A stretch of 64,000 nucleotides of DNA from Gemmata massiliana (lineage in GTDB: Bacteria; Planctomycetota; Planctomycetia; Gemmatales; Gemmataceae): assembly GCF_901538265.1 (NCBI RefSeq), contig NZ_LR593886.1, positions 9,941,738-10,005,737 of the forward strand. The letters are read 5' to 3'. The position numbers and the translations under genes were made by a program. Within the stretch, counting starts at the first letter, position 1. Each line of letters opens with the position of its first letter. This document shows positions 36,766-44,868 of the stretch, one piece after another. Below the pieces are notes generated by a model. That model saw nothing but the letters and a program-made list of their open reading frames with translations, made no database searches and was not told where the DNA came from.

Positions 36766-39084
36766 ATGTCGAATCAACTCGCCGATAAGTTCAATAACCT
36801 CGGGGTCGGCACGCGGCTTATTGGTGGGTTTCTTATGCTCGCTGTCGCGTGTGCGGCCGTTGGGCTCTGGGGCCTTCGGTCCATGACCCAAATCAATAGT
36901 GCCTTGGACAATGCTAACGGGAACTTGCTCCCGTCGGTCCGCGCCCTGACCGATCTGCGGGGCAATTTGAGCACCGTCCAGCGCGCCGAGCGCTCGATCC
37001 TCATGGCCACGCGCCGTAAGGACGAGGCCGTGAGGAACCAGGCCACGGGTGCTCAAGAAACCGCGATGGTCAAGGCCCGCGAAGCGGTCAAGCGGTACGA
37101 GGCGCTCCCGATGATCGAGAAGGAGAAGAAGCTCTGGGCCGAGTTCCTGCCGTCTATGGAAGCGTTCCTCCGGGACCACGAGGCGACGATGGGGGCGCTC
37201 AAAGGCGGGGATCTGGAGCGCGCGGAACAAGCGTGCTTCAACTCGGTGCCCAACGCGCTCAAGATGAACGCGCAACTGAACGAGTTGTGCGACCTGCAGG
37301 GCGAGATCGGGGAGGGCGACGCCAAGGACGCCCGGGAGCAATACGCCTCGGCCCGGACGACCATGTTCGTGGTCATCGGGGGGGCGGCGCTCCTGGCCGT
37401 AGGGCTCGGAATCTTCTTCCGAAACCTGATTGTGAACCCGCTGAACGCGACCGTCAAGGTGCTGCAGGCCGTAGCCTCGGGTGATCTGACCCAGAAAGCG
37501 ACGGTGACCTCGACCGACGAATTCGGGCAAATGGGTGCAGCCCTCAACGCCACGGTTCAGGGCATCCACACCGCGCTCCAACAGGACAAAGTGAACTGGG
37601 AAGTGGTCGGCCAGCAGCGCGCACAGAACGCGGACTTCGCGGCCCAAATCGCGGCCATCGGCAAGGCCCAGGCGGTAATCGAGTTCAAGCTGGACGGGAC
37701 CGTCGTGAGCGCCAACGAGAACTTTCAGCGCGCGCTGGGGTACACCCTGCCCGAGATCCAGGGGCGCCATCACAGCATGTTCGTCGAGCCGGCCTACGCA
37801 TCGAGTTCCGAGTACCGCGACTTCTGGAGCCGACTCAACCGCGGAGAGCCTATCGCGGCCGAGTTCAAGCGCATCGGCAAGGGGGGCAAGGAGATCTGGA
37901 TCCAGGCCTCGTACAACCCGATCCCGGATCTCCACGGCAAACCGTTCAAGGTGGTCAAGTACGCGAACGATATCACCGCGACCAAGGACATGGAACTGAA
38001 GGTGAGAGAGGACGCGGCCGCGCTGAAGCAGAAGGTCGCGGCCATCATGACCTCGGTGAGCGCGATAGCGGCCGGTGACTTCACCCAGCAGGCCCCGGAT
38101 CTGGGCACCGATGAGGTGGGGCAGATGGCCGCGGGACTCAACAAGGCCGTGATTTCCGTGCGGACCGCCTTGGAAGGCGTGCGCGAGGTGTCCGAGCAAC
38201 TCGCGGATGCCTCGGGGCAACTGTCCGCGGCCAGCGACGAGATCTCGACGGGTGCTCAAGAGCAAGCATCGAGCCTCGAAGAAACGGCGAGCACTTTGGA
38301 AGAGATCACGGCAACGGTGAAGCAGAACTCCGATAGCGCGCAACAGGCGCGCCAGTTGGCGAGCACGTCGCGGGACATCGCCGAGAAGGGCGGTCAGGTC
38401 GTGGGCAACGCCGTGGACGCGATGAGTGAGATCAATCAGTCGTCGAGGAAGATCGCCGACATCATCACGACAATCGACGAGATCGCGTTCCAGACCAACC
38501 TGCTCGCCCTCAACGCCGCCGTGGAAGCCGCTCGCGCCGGGGAGCAAGGCCGCGGGTTCGCGGTCGTCGCGAGCGAAGTGCGCAATCTCGCTCAACGCTC
38601 CGCCACGTCCGCGAAGGAGATCAAGTCGCTGATCGAGGATTCGGTCAAGAAGGTAGACGCGGGGACCGAACTGGTCAATCAGTCCGGGTCCACGCTGGGT
38701 GACATTGTAACGTCGGTGAAGCGCGTGACGGACATCATCACCGAGATCGCTGCCGCGGGTAAGGAGCAGTCCGTGGGCATCGAGCAGGTAAACAAGGCCG
38801 TATCGCAAATGGACGCCGTGACCCAGAAGAACGCCTCACAGACCGAGGAGATGTCGGCCACGGCTCAAACGCTTACCGATCAGGCGGCCCAGCTCCGCGA
38901 CCTCGTCGCACGGTTCAAGCTCAGCGAATCCGGCCACACGGCCTCGCGCCCTGCGGCCTGGAGCAAAACCCCGGCGACGAAACCTCGACCCGCGGTTGCC
39001 AAAGCGTTGAAGAACGGGCACGCTAACGGGCGCAAACACGAACTCGATCAACTCGGCGGCGACGGCGGGTTCACCGAGTTCTAA
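36766..39084 (+). CDS. PAS-containing methyl-accepting chemotaxis protein, apparently inside the mobile element
   Basis: 772 residues. Two membrane helices (about 19-40 and 200-222) flank a helical periplasmic domain; a HAMP unit follows ([18 protein letters not shown]). Where the other two receptors have a charged coiled coil, this one has a PAS domain (about 300-415; [20 protein letters not shown], ending [13 protein letters not shown]), then a second HAMP, the hub [20 protein letters not shown] and the tail GGFTEF. The PAS suggests sensing of redox state or a cytoplasmic ligand (heme/FAD not predictable). The signalling half is almost the same as in the chromosomal receptors. It lies right of the tRNA fragment, so it may be phage cargo. 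Confidence 0.93.
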   Translation: MSNQLADKFNNLGVGTRLIGGFLMLAVACAAVGLWGLRSMTQINSALDNANGNLLPSVRALTDLRGNLSTVQRAERSILMATRRKDEAVRNQATGAQETAMVKAREAVKRYEALPMIEKEKKLWAEFLPSMEAFLRDHEATMGALKGGDLERAEQACFNSVPNALKMNAQLNELCDLQGEIGEGDAKDAREQYASARTTMFVVIGGAALLAVGLGIFFRNLIVNPLNATVKVLQAVASGDLTQKATVTSTDEFGQMGAALNATVQGIHTALQQDKVNWEVVGQQRAQNADFAAQIAAIGKAQAVIEFKLDGTVVSANENFQRALGYTLPEIQGRHHSMFVEPAYASSSEYRDFWSRLNRGEPIAAEFKRIGKGGKEIWIQASYNPIPDLHGKPFKVVKYANDITATKDMELKVREDAAALKQKVAAIMTSVSAIAAGDFTQQAPDLGTDEVGQMAAGLNKAVISVRTALEGVREVSEQLADASGQLSAASDEISTGAQEQASSLEETASTLEEITATVKQNSDSAQQARQLASTSRDIAEKGGQVVGNAVDAMSEINQSSRKIADIITTIDEIAFQTNLLALNAAVEAARAGEQGRGFAVVASEVRNLAQRSATSAKEIKSLIEDSVKKVDAGTELVNQSGSTLGDIVTSVKRVTDIITEIAAAGKEQSVGIEQVNKAVSQMDAVTQKNASQTEEMSATAQTLTDQAAQLRDLVARFKLSESGHTASRPAAWSKTPATKPRPAVAKALKNGHANGRKHELDQLGGDGGFTEF

Positions 39085-39096
39085 ATGCCAACACAC

Positions 39097-39143
39097 CAAA
39101 ACAACTCGGCCCGCGGGGAATTCCCGCGGGCCGAGTTGTTTTG
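39097..39143. terminator. 21-base-arm inverted repeat, bidirectional terminator
   Basis: Arms 39097-39117 and 39123-39143 are perfect complements with a five-base loop. The right arm ends GTTGTTTTG, a usable U-rich end for the plus strand; the left begins CAAAAC. It terminates the chemoreceptor (stop 39084) and the phage late genes coming the other way (last stop 39156). Confidence 0.85.
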
Positions 39144-39155
39144 CCTAGTTGTCGC

Positions 39156-39353
39156 TTACTTGCTGGTGTCAACCGCCGACTCCTTCACGTCGCTCGTGAA
39201 GTCCGGCAGGGGCGGGAGCTTCACGCCGAATAAACTGGCAATCGCCGGCCCCCACGTCGCGAGCAGCTTGAGGAGCTTACCGTCCCCGAGCGCGGTGAAT
39301 TGCCGACCGTCGCCACCGGCCACGTTCACCACGTTGAAATGGAAGTTGAGCAT
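39156..39353 (-). CDS. Phage micro-protein, last gene of the late cassette
   Basis: 65 residues, with a hydrophobic central segment (LLKLLATWGPAIASLFGV) and an acidic, polar tail. ATG 39353 overlaps the previous stop (TAATG). It has no known family. Being the last gene of a cassette of tiny proteins downstream of an exported protease, it could be a membrane-active lysis accessory, but this is a guess. Confidence 0.6.
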   Translation of the reverse strand: MLNFHFNVVNVAGGDGRQFTALGDGKLLKLLATWGPAIASLFGVKLPPLPDFTSDVKESAVDTSK

Positions 39354-39574
39354 TACTTGTCCTTTGCGTTGGGATCAGGGGAGGGGAAAACCTGAACCAC
39401 GGGAGTGATCCCATCAACTCCCGAGGTCACCAAGATCACAGGCGGGGGAGGAAGAGGAACTTCCCTCCCGAGCCACCGCTGAGCAAGCGCGGAGGCGATC
39501 GACAGCGCGAGGATCGCAGACGCATACAGAGCCCAGTCCTTCAGTCGTTCGGCGTAGCTCTTTGATTCGGCCAC
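39353..39574 (-). CDS. Phage small membrane protein (holin-like size)
   Basis: 73 residues from a GTG preceded by AGAGG. One hydrophobic helix (WALYASAILALSIASALAQRW) follows a short charged N-terminus; the C-terminal part is proline-rich and probably outside. Size and topology resemble class III holins or pinholins, but no family match is claimed. It overlaps the following gene by one base. Confidence 0.6.
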   Translation of the reverse strand: MAESKSYAERLKDWALYASAILALSIASALAQRWLGREVPLPPPPVILVTSGVDGITPVVQVFPSPDPNAKDK

Positions 39575-39578
39575 GGGG

Positions 39579-39695
39579 TCACCTCTTGCGAAATAGGAGC
39601 TTAACGAGCAGGTACGCTACACCGGGCGCCGCGACCGCAACGCCCGCGAGAAAGCGAGCCGCGTCAACCAGGTCCGGGCCGATGGTAATTGTCAC
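39579..39695 (-). CDS. 38-residue membrane micro-protein
   Basis: A GTG at 39695 with GAGG upstream opens a 38-codon frame: MTITIGPDLVDAARFLAGVA, then a hydrophobic stretch and a basic tail LLFRKR. It fits between the 84-residue and 73-residue genes with a four-base gap to each. The hydrophobic helix and basic end suggest a small membrane protein. Support is from spacing, start signal and protein character. Confidence 0.55.
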   Translation of the reverse strand: MTITIGPDLVDAARFLAGVAVAAPGVAYLLVKLLFRKR

Positions 39696-39699
39696 GGCA

Positions 39700-39954
39700 T
39701 CACCTCATGAGCTTGAACAGCTCGAGTAACCCCACGGTCGAGAGCACCCCGCCACACAGCCCGACCACGAACCACACGTCCGGCCCGCGTGAGCGCTCGC
39801 GCCTCACCACGGCCGAGGGCAGGCACCGGGCCTCGGAACCGGTCGCCACGATCACCGGGAGCGGGTGCCCGCACCCGGCACACGGCCACAACAGGGGCGG
39901 CCAGTCGGAGCGCACGTTGTACTTGTCGCACCGGTGGCACTGGCACCCGATCAC
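39700..39954 (-). CDS. Zinc-ribbon/membrane micro-protein
   Basis: 84 residues. The N-terminus carries paired cysteines (CQCHRC and CAGCGH) typical of a zinc ribbon; the C-terminal half is a hydrophobic helix (VWFVVGLCGGVLSTVGLLEL) ending LFKLMR. It starts 11 bases after the protease stop. A cytoplasmic zinc ribbon on a tail-anchored helix is plausible. Function unknown. The overlapping frame 39692-39946 has composition typical of a shadow and was rejected. Confidence 0.65.
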   Translation of the reverse strand: MIGCQCHRCDKYNVRSDWPPLLWPCAGCGHPLPVIVATGSEARCLPSAVVRRERSRGPDVWFVVGLCGGVLSTVGLLELFKLMR

Positions 39955-39965
39955 GCGCGGCTACC

Positions 39966-41048
39966 TCACTTGAGAACGGTCACCACCGGGCCGCGCGTCG
40001 GCATGTCCACCGGTTCCCAAGCGTTGATCGGGCCAATGCCCGCTTCTGGGATCTCAATCGGGGTCCACAGCTCGGTCGTTTGGGCCGGGCGGTACTTGCG
40101 GGCAACGTCGGCCGCGCAACCCCACACGCGAGCCTTTTGCCCCTTGGCCGTCGTGCAGCACACACAGCTAATCAGCTCGCCCGTGTCGTCGCGGAAGATG
40201 CCGCCCCCGCTGTCGCCGCTCGAGACGGACAACGACATTTGGAGCTGACCGTTCGAGTCCTGCGCGAACGTGATCTCGCCGTCCTCGCGGTTCCCGGGGT
40301 TGTCCACCCCGTAACCCTTGTGCCAAATCTTGGTCCCGACCGCAGGGTTACTCGCCGCGATCTCGGCGAACGGCAGGTCCGCGAGCGTTGCGTCCTCGGT
40401 CGTGAGCCACGCGCAGTCCGGCGTCTCGTAGATGCTCCCCACCTTCACCGCGAGCTTTCGGCCATCGGGCAACACCATTGAGCCCTTCGCCCCGACGCCC
40501 ATGTGGGTGACACAGTGCGCCGCGGTGAGCACGTCCCATTTCCCGTCAGCTCTGCGCGGCCCGATCACCGTGGCCGTGCAACCCGCGTTGCCGAATTGGA
40601 TCTTGCCCAGCGCGCCAGCCGGGTTCGCCTTGGGCTTCACCGGCGGTTGTGGGGTCGGGGGCACGATCGGGGGCGCCTTGTCGCAACACGATTCGATCTC
40701 CACCGACATCGCTTGCTCATCCACCGAAATCGCACCGTCGGCCCCGGTGGTGATGACTAGCGCCTCGATCTGGTAGGTACCGGGCGGGGCCGCGAACTCG
40801 AGAATGCCGCGCGGGGTCGTCGCGCGCTGCACGTCCTGGCTCGGGTACACGCGCCAGATGATCCCGGCCTTGGCGTCCACGCCCGTCGCCTTCACGCGCA
40901 CGAGCTGGTACGGCTTGTATTTCGTCGTCCCCTCGAGCGCGAGCTTTTGCGGGAGCGGCTCGGGAACGAGCATCCGGTCCGGGGCGGCCGACACGACGGG
41001 CACCGCGAGGAGCAGCGCCAGGAGCACGAACAGGCGAACGCGGAACAT
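39966..41048 (-). CDS. Exported trypsin-like serine protease in the phage late region
   Basis: 360 residues from ATG 41048. A signal peptide (LFVLLALLLAVPVVSAA) is followed by a beta-sandwich-like N-terminal segment (35-115), a proline linker (127-142) and a chymotrypsin-fold domain. The triad is His178 (TAAHC), Asp211 (DCAW) and Ser280 (SSGDSGGG). Paired cysteines suggest disulfides outside the cytoplasm. It sits between phage tail genes and four micro-proteins, in its own transcription unit (see 41088-41173). In a phage late region it could act in host envelope breakdown, virion processing or release. Longer starts upstream lack a signal peptide. The protease call is firm; the phage role is inferred. 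Confidence 0.87.
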   Translation of the reverse strand: MFRVRLFVLLALLLAVPVVSAAPDRMLVPEPLPQKLALEGTTKYKPYQLVRVKATGVDAKAGIIWRVYPSQDVQRATTPRGILEFAAPPGTYQIEALVITTGADGAISVDEQAMSVEIESCCDKAPPIVPPTPQPPVKPKANPAGALGKIQFGNAGCTATVIGPRRADGKWDVLTAAHCVTHMGVGAKGSMVLPDGRKLAVKVGSIYETPDCAWLTTEDATLADLPFAEIAASNPAVGTKIWHKGYGVDNPGNREDGEITFAQDSNGQLQMSLSVSSGDSGGGIFRDDTGELISCVCCTTAKGQKARVWGCAADVARKYRPAQTTELWTPIEIPEAGIGPINAWEPVDMPTRGPVVTVLK

Positions 41049-41087
41049 GTGGGTTGGTCCCTTGAGGGAAGGCGATCGTAGCGTGCC

Positions 41088-41117
41088 GCAATAGGAAGTA
41101 CCGATCATAGTAATCAA
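41088..41117 (-). promoter_or_regulatory. Candidate promoter of the protease cassette
   Basis: On the minus strand, TTGATT (41112-41117) and TATTGC (41088-41093) are 18 bases apart, in an AT-rich island unlike the surrounding phage DNA. It lies 40 bases upstream of the protease ATG. Weak boxes, so tentative. Confidence 0.3.
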
Positions 41118-41147
41118 TTTCGATCGTAAAAACCTATTGCAATGCGC

Positions 41148-41173
41148 AAAAAAAATAGGAGCCGACTATCGGC
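41148..41173 (-). terminator. Candidate intrinsic terminator before the protease gene
   Basis: On the minus strand, a five-base stem GCCGA/TCGGC with three-base loop (41161-41173) is followed after four to five bases by eight T (41148-41155). It lies just after the gene ending at 41180. It would end the tail operon and let the protease cassette be controlled on its own. Confidence 0.5.
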
Positions 41174-41179
41174 CGGATG

Positions 41180-41404
41180 TTAAGCCGTGCCGAGGGGCAC
41201 GTGCGGGGACGTGTCGTGAACGTGAACGCTCACGTCCCAACCGCTCGCGGCGCTGTCGGTCCGGCGCTTGATCTGGTCCCGGCACGCCTGCCACTTCACC
41301 TGAAGTTCGCGCGTGGTCCGGAGCGCCCGGCGCAGCTCGGCCGTGAGCCGGTCGTATTCCTCGAGCAGCTCCGCGCCGCTCTTGATCGGGACGGGTGACG
41401 TCAT
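41180..41404 (-). CDS. Phage small coiled-coil protein
   Basis: 74 residues, mostly one amphipathic helix (ELLEEYDRLTAELRRALR, then TRELQVKWQACRDQIKRR). No known family. It is the last gene of the tail operon before a terminator-like hairpin. A virion accessory or chaperone is possible; function unknown. Confidence 0.6.
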   Translation of the reverse strand: MTSPVPIKSGAELLEEYDRLTAELRRALRTTRELQVKWQACRDQIKRRTDSAASGWDVSVHVHDTSPHVPLGTA

Positions 41405-41430
41405 CGTTGCCCCTTCGCAGTTCCGGAGTG

Positions 41431-41742
41431 TTAGTTCGCCCCGCGCACCATCGCGCGGTAGCTTACCGCCCGCTCGTCCCCCAAGTTCCCGGGCGCGGCG
41501 AACGTGATCGTCGCCACGTACACGGCCCCGATCGTGAGCCCGGCCAGGTCTGCCGCCGGGATCTGTGCCCGGTACAGACCGGGCTTACCCGACACGAACG
41601 GCATGGGGCCGCTCGACACGACCGCGCCCCCGGACAGCGCCAGGGAGTAGGAGCAGGTACCGTCGTTGATGAAGGCGCCGGCCTGGGTGCGCGCGTCGGC
41701 GTACTCGAGCAGGTGCGGGCAGTTGCGGTAGATCGGCTCCAT
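41431..41742 (-). CDS. Phage structural/accessory protein, beta-rich
   Basis: 103 residues, rich in small residues and beta-type patterns (SLALSGGAVVSSGPMPFV, then IGAVYVATITF), resembling small Ig-like virion or tail proteins. It starts four bases after the preceding stop. Not assigned to a named family. Confidence 0.65.
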   Translation of the reverse strand: MEPIYRNCPHLLEYADARTQAGAFINDGTCSYSLALSGGAVVSSGPMPFVSGKPGLYRAQIPAADLAGLTIGAVYVATITFAAPGNLGDERAVSYRAMVRGAN

Positions 41743-41746
41743 GTGC

Positions 41747-41926
41747 TCACATCGGGGTCAGGCGGACGGATGCGGTTACGGCGGGCACGGTACGCACCGT
41801 GGCCGAAACTGCGGGGGCGAGGCGCACGGACGCGAACACGGGCGCTTTGGGCGTCGGGGCCGGACCAGCTCCACCGCCGCCGAGCCCGAACAGATTGAGG
41901 ATCGCATTGAGCCAGCTGCCGACCAT
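41747..41926 (-). CDS. 59-residue phage protein with amphipathic N-terminus and valine/alanine repeats
   Basis: A 60-codon frame with GGAGGG just before ATG 41926. The N-terminus (MVGSWLNAILNLFGLGGGG) is an amphipathic or membrane-active helix with a glycine hinge; the rest contains a repeated pattern ASVRLAPAVSATV / ASVRLTPM. It lies 10 bases after the preceding stop and four before the next start. The small size and amphipathic start could fit a lysis or virion peptide. Function unknown. Confidence 0.6.
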   Translation of the reverse strand: MVGSWLNAILNLFGLGGGGAGPAPTPKAPVFASVRLAPAVSATVRTVPAVTASVRLTPM

Positions 41927-41936
41927 CGCGCCCTCC

Positions 41937-43079
41937 TCACTTGTAGAGCACGTTCCCCATTACATCGTTCACCGGGAGCGCGGTCGCGTCGTTGTCGGCC
42001 ACGCCCGCGGTGACCCGGATGCCGATCCCGGTACCGAACGTGATGCCCGGGGGAATCGTGTCCACGAACCCGCCCACGGCCGTGTTCCCGGGCACCATGC
42101 ACCGGTAGTTCGGCGTGTCGCTCGTGCCCGGCGTGGTCGTCTGGTTGTACAGCCGCACGTACACCGGGGCGGCCCCCTTGTTGAAAAACCTCAACCCGTA
42201 CACCTGGCCCGCGCTCGCCTTCACAACGGCCGCCTGAACCGCCGCGGTCGAGAGGAACGAATACGGGGTGGTTCCCCCGGACGTCCCCGCGATCGCCTGC
42301 GCCGGGACCACGTCGTCGGTCGCGATCGTGACGCGCTGGGTGCCCGCGGTCCGAGCGCCCGTGCCCATCGCGATCGCCTGGCCCCCGAGCTGCGCCAGGT
42401 TCGTGACCGTGGCGCACGTGGTCAGCGTGGTGACCGTGCCCACGGTCGTTACGGTCGCGAGCGTCTGGGCCGCGGCAATGGTGACCGCCGGGAGCGTGAG
42501 CACGTCCACGTCGCCGATGTTGTTCGTTCCCGCGGGCAGGGCCGCGGACAGCGAGACCGTCCACGCGCCCGACTGCGTAACTGCGTGCGTCGGGACCGCG
42601 GCGAGCGACACGGGCACGGCCGAGGCGCGGAGCTGGGTATCGGTGAGCGGGCCGGACACGGGCACGGTTCCGGAAATGCCCACGGTCCAGACGCCCGATT
42701 GCGTGGCCGCAATGGTCCCGTCCACCGTGATTGAGCCGCCCCCGTCGCCGATCGTGACCGTCCCGACCACCGCCAGCGTGCCCGCCAAACGCGAATCGAT
42801 CGAGGCGAGAGCGGTGATGGCCGTGGCCTGGTTCGCGGCCGTGGCCGCTCCCGCCGCGAGCGGGATCGTGGTGAGCGACACGGCCCACGTCGCCCCGAGC
42901 TGCTGATGGACCGGGAGCCCGTGCTCCTCGTCCACCGGGGTGTACGGGCCGTTCAGTTCCCCGAACGCGACCGCCCCGAACGGCATGATCCGCGTGGCGC
43001 TGTCCGTGTCCGTGAACGAGTCCGTGGCCAGCGTCGCGCCGCCCGAACCCGGGTTCAAGGTGAGTCCGTCGAACGCCAT
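41937..43079 (-). CDS. Phage virion/tail protein with repeated threonine-rich beta segments
   Basis: 380 residues, very rich in Ala, Thr, Val and Gly, with repeated units of the form TQSGVWTVGISGTVPV and TQSGAWTVSLSAALPAG, and a C-terminal domain from about 265 (YGLRFFNKGAAPVYVRLYNQ). Such repeats followed by a jelly-roll-like domain are typical of tail fibre or head decoration proteins. It starts three bases after the beta-helix gene. Host-contacting fibre is the best guess. Confidence 0.75.
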   Translation of the reverse strand: MAFDGLTLNPGSGGATLATDSFTDTDSATRIMPFGAVAFGELNGPYTPVDEEHGLPVHQQLGATWAVSLTTIPLAAGAATAANQATAITALASIDSRLAGTLAVVGTVTIGDGGGSITVDGTIAATQSGVWTVGISGTVPVSGPLTDTQLRASAVPVSLAAVPTHAVTQSGAWTVSLSAALPAGTNNIGDVDVLTLPAVTIAAAQTLATVTTVGTVTTLTTCATVTNLAQLGGQAIAMGTGARTAGTQRVTIATDDVVPAQAIAGTSGGTTPYSFLSTAAVQAAVVKASAGQVYGLRFFNKGAAPVYVRLYNQTTTPGTSDTPNYRCMVPGNTAVGGFVDTIPPGITFGTGIGIRVTAGVADNDATALPVNDVMGNVLYK

Positions 43080-43082
43080 GTC

Positions 43083-44450
43083 TTAGGCTCCAATGATGTA
43101 CCCGCCGGACGAGCCGCCCGCCGGCGGTTGAGGTTCGACCGCACCCGGGGACCGGTACGAGCGCCACGCGACGTTCTCGAACCGGCTCCCGAGGCCCGCC
43201 AGGTACGCGAGCGCGGTCTTCTTGAGCGTCGGGTCGGTTGCCCCGTTCGTGAACGGGTCGGCCGATTCTTGGATGTAGTGGGTATCGACGAGGTCGCCGC
43301 TCGGCAGGTGCCCGAGCGTGGCCCCGTAACTCGCGTTGTTGCTGATCGTGAGCAACTGAGTGAACCCGCTGACGGGCTCGATGTCGTACTTGGCCGCGCC
43401 GCTGAACACGTTGTTGACGACGTACCCCATCGCACCCGGAGTGGTCCCCCAACGGACGATCGAGTCGCTGAACGGGCCGACGAACGAGTTCCCGAACAGG
43501 TACAGGACCGCCGTGGATGCGTTGATCGCGCGCGTGGACTGGTTGATACACACGCACGAGTTCATGATGATCGACGCACCGGAGGTCGTTACCGCGTTCT
43601 GCCCCCCGTCGAACACGCACCCGTGGAACTGCACGGCCGATGTCGCCGTCAGAACCTGCGTGGCCCCGCTCCAACACTTGAAGTAGCTGTTAAGCACGTG
43701 CATCGTGGCCCCGTTGCCACCGCACGTGAACGCGGACGCCCCGGCCTGTGTGTTCTGCGCCTCGGAGCGAATCCGGTCCGCAATGCCGTTGGTGCCCGAC
43801 CAGTTCCAGACGGCCGAGCTGGACCCGGTGTTCATGACCGAGAGGTTCGAGACCCGGTAGCACGTCCCGGAGATCGTGAACCCGGCCGCCGCGAACGTGA
43901 GCACCGGGGGCGCGGTCGTGTAGTCGTTCTCCAGGTCGCCGGGGGTCGCGTTGTACCCGCGAATCCAGATCGGGGCGGACACGTTCCCCGCGTGCGCGAA
44001 CGTCTTCGCCGCCGATGCGTTCGCGTAGGTCGCGGCCTTCACGTTGATGAGGAGCGGGACCGCGTTCGTGGACGACGCCCCGAACATGCTGCCCGCGGTC
44101 GCGATCGTGAAGTCGGCCCACGCCCCGCCGATCTTGCACGTGCGCCCGCTCGCCCCGGTCACCGGCGCGATCCCCACGCGCCCGGTCGCGGTCACGTCGA
44201 TGTAGGTTCCCCCCGGGTCCACGGCCGTGATCTGGTTGAGCGACGTGAACCCCGTGGCCCCGTCGAGCATGATCGCCGCGAAGTCCCCGACCGCGACACC
44301 ACTAAACGGGGTTCCGCTCGCCGCGGTGAACCGGTTCGTGGACGTGTCCCACGCCCCGTTCGTGGTCGTCACGGACGCGGTGTTGCTCGTCGTGGTCCCG
44401 GAGTTCGTGTTGTCCCCGGCCGGCTGCATGTAGAAGTTGTACCACGCCAT
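43083..44450 (-). CDS. Phage parallel beta-helix (tailspike-like) protein
   Basis: 455 residues with the repetitive short-strand pattern of right-handed beta-helix proteins (VLNSYFKCWSGATQ, FHGCVFDGGQNAV, IIMNSCVCINQSTRAI, YLFGNSFVGPF). It lacks a signal peptide, as virion proteins do. Tailspikes of this fold bind or cleave surface polysaccharide. No catalytic residues can be assigned by eye. Located with the fibre-like gene 41937-43079 at the distal end of the tail module. Confidence 0.75.
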   Translation of the reverse strand: MAWYNFYMQPAGDNTNSGTTTSNTASVTTTNGAWDTSTNRFTAASGTPFSGVAVGDFAAIMLDGATGFTSLNQITAVDPGGTYIDVTATGRVGIAPVTGASGRTCKIGGAWADFTIATAGSMFGASSTNAVPLLINVKAATYANASAAKTFAHAGNVSAPIWIRGYNATPGDLENDYTTAPPVLTFAAAGFTISGTCYRVSNLSVMNTGSSSAVWNWSGTNGIADRIRSEAQNTQAGASAFTCGGNGATMHVLNSYFKCWSGATQVLTATSAVQFHGCVFDGGQNAVTTSGASIIMNSCVCINQSTRAINASTAVLYLFGNSFVGPFSDSIVRWGTTPGAMGYVVNNVFSGAAKYDIEPVSGFTQLLTISNNASYGATLGHLPSGDLVDTHYIQESADPFTNGATDPTLKKTALAYLAGLGSRFENVAWRSYRSPGAVEPQPPAGGSSGGYIIGA

Positions 44451-44491
44451 TTCCCGCCCCCGTGAGGTTCACGCCACGCGCCCGGACCGGT

Positions 44492-44824
44492 TCAGCCCCC
44501 GATGCTGGGCAGGGTGATGAGCGGGGCCGGGCGCACGCACGGCTTGGCCACCTGCTGCGCGTTCGGGTTGCTCGCCCCGCCCGGGGCCAGGGCCACCAGG
44601 ATCGACATGACCGCGTTCACGTCCTGGCCGGTCAGGGCCGCGACGCCCTCGCCCTCGCGGTTGTCCTTGACCACGTCCGTGGTGTTCGGGATGAGCACGT
44701 TGAGCCCCCCGAACCACTGGTTCTTCATGGCCTCGGCGAAGATCACCACGGAGCGCAACAGCTCGCTCCCCTGGCGCACGTAGTTGGTGAACGCAACGGC
44801 CCGCGGGTCGATAATGTCCGCCAT
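44492..44824 (-). CDS. Phage protein of unknown function
   Basis: 110 residues: an N-terminal helical part (VRQGSELLRSVVIFAEAMKN) and a C-terminus rich in Pro and Ala. No recognised family. The start ATG 44824 follows a GGGGG run. It lies between glycosyltransferase and tailspike genes in the same orientation. A virion accessory is likely from position only. Confidence 0.65.
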   Translation of the reverse strand: MADIIDPRAVAFTNYVRQGSELLRSVVIFAEAMKNQWFGGLNVLIPNTTDVVKDNREGEGVAALTGQDVNAVMSILVALAPGGASNPNAQQVAKPCVRPAPLITLPSIGG

Positions 44825-44868
44825 AACTCCCCCTGTGTAAGCACCGCGCAGCAAACGCGCGGTGTGTC

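Noticed and set aside
36598-38808. A 736-codon open frame on the minus strand over the third chemoreceptor
   Set aside because: Mirror of the high-G+C coding strand; His/Arg/Val-rich composition and no family, while the plus strand gives a complete chemoreceptor.
41776-43677. A 633-codon minus-strand frame overlapping the fibre-like and beta-helix genes
   Set aside because: Offset frame of two real genes with a His/Arg/Gly-rich translation and no plausible start signal.
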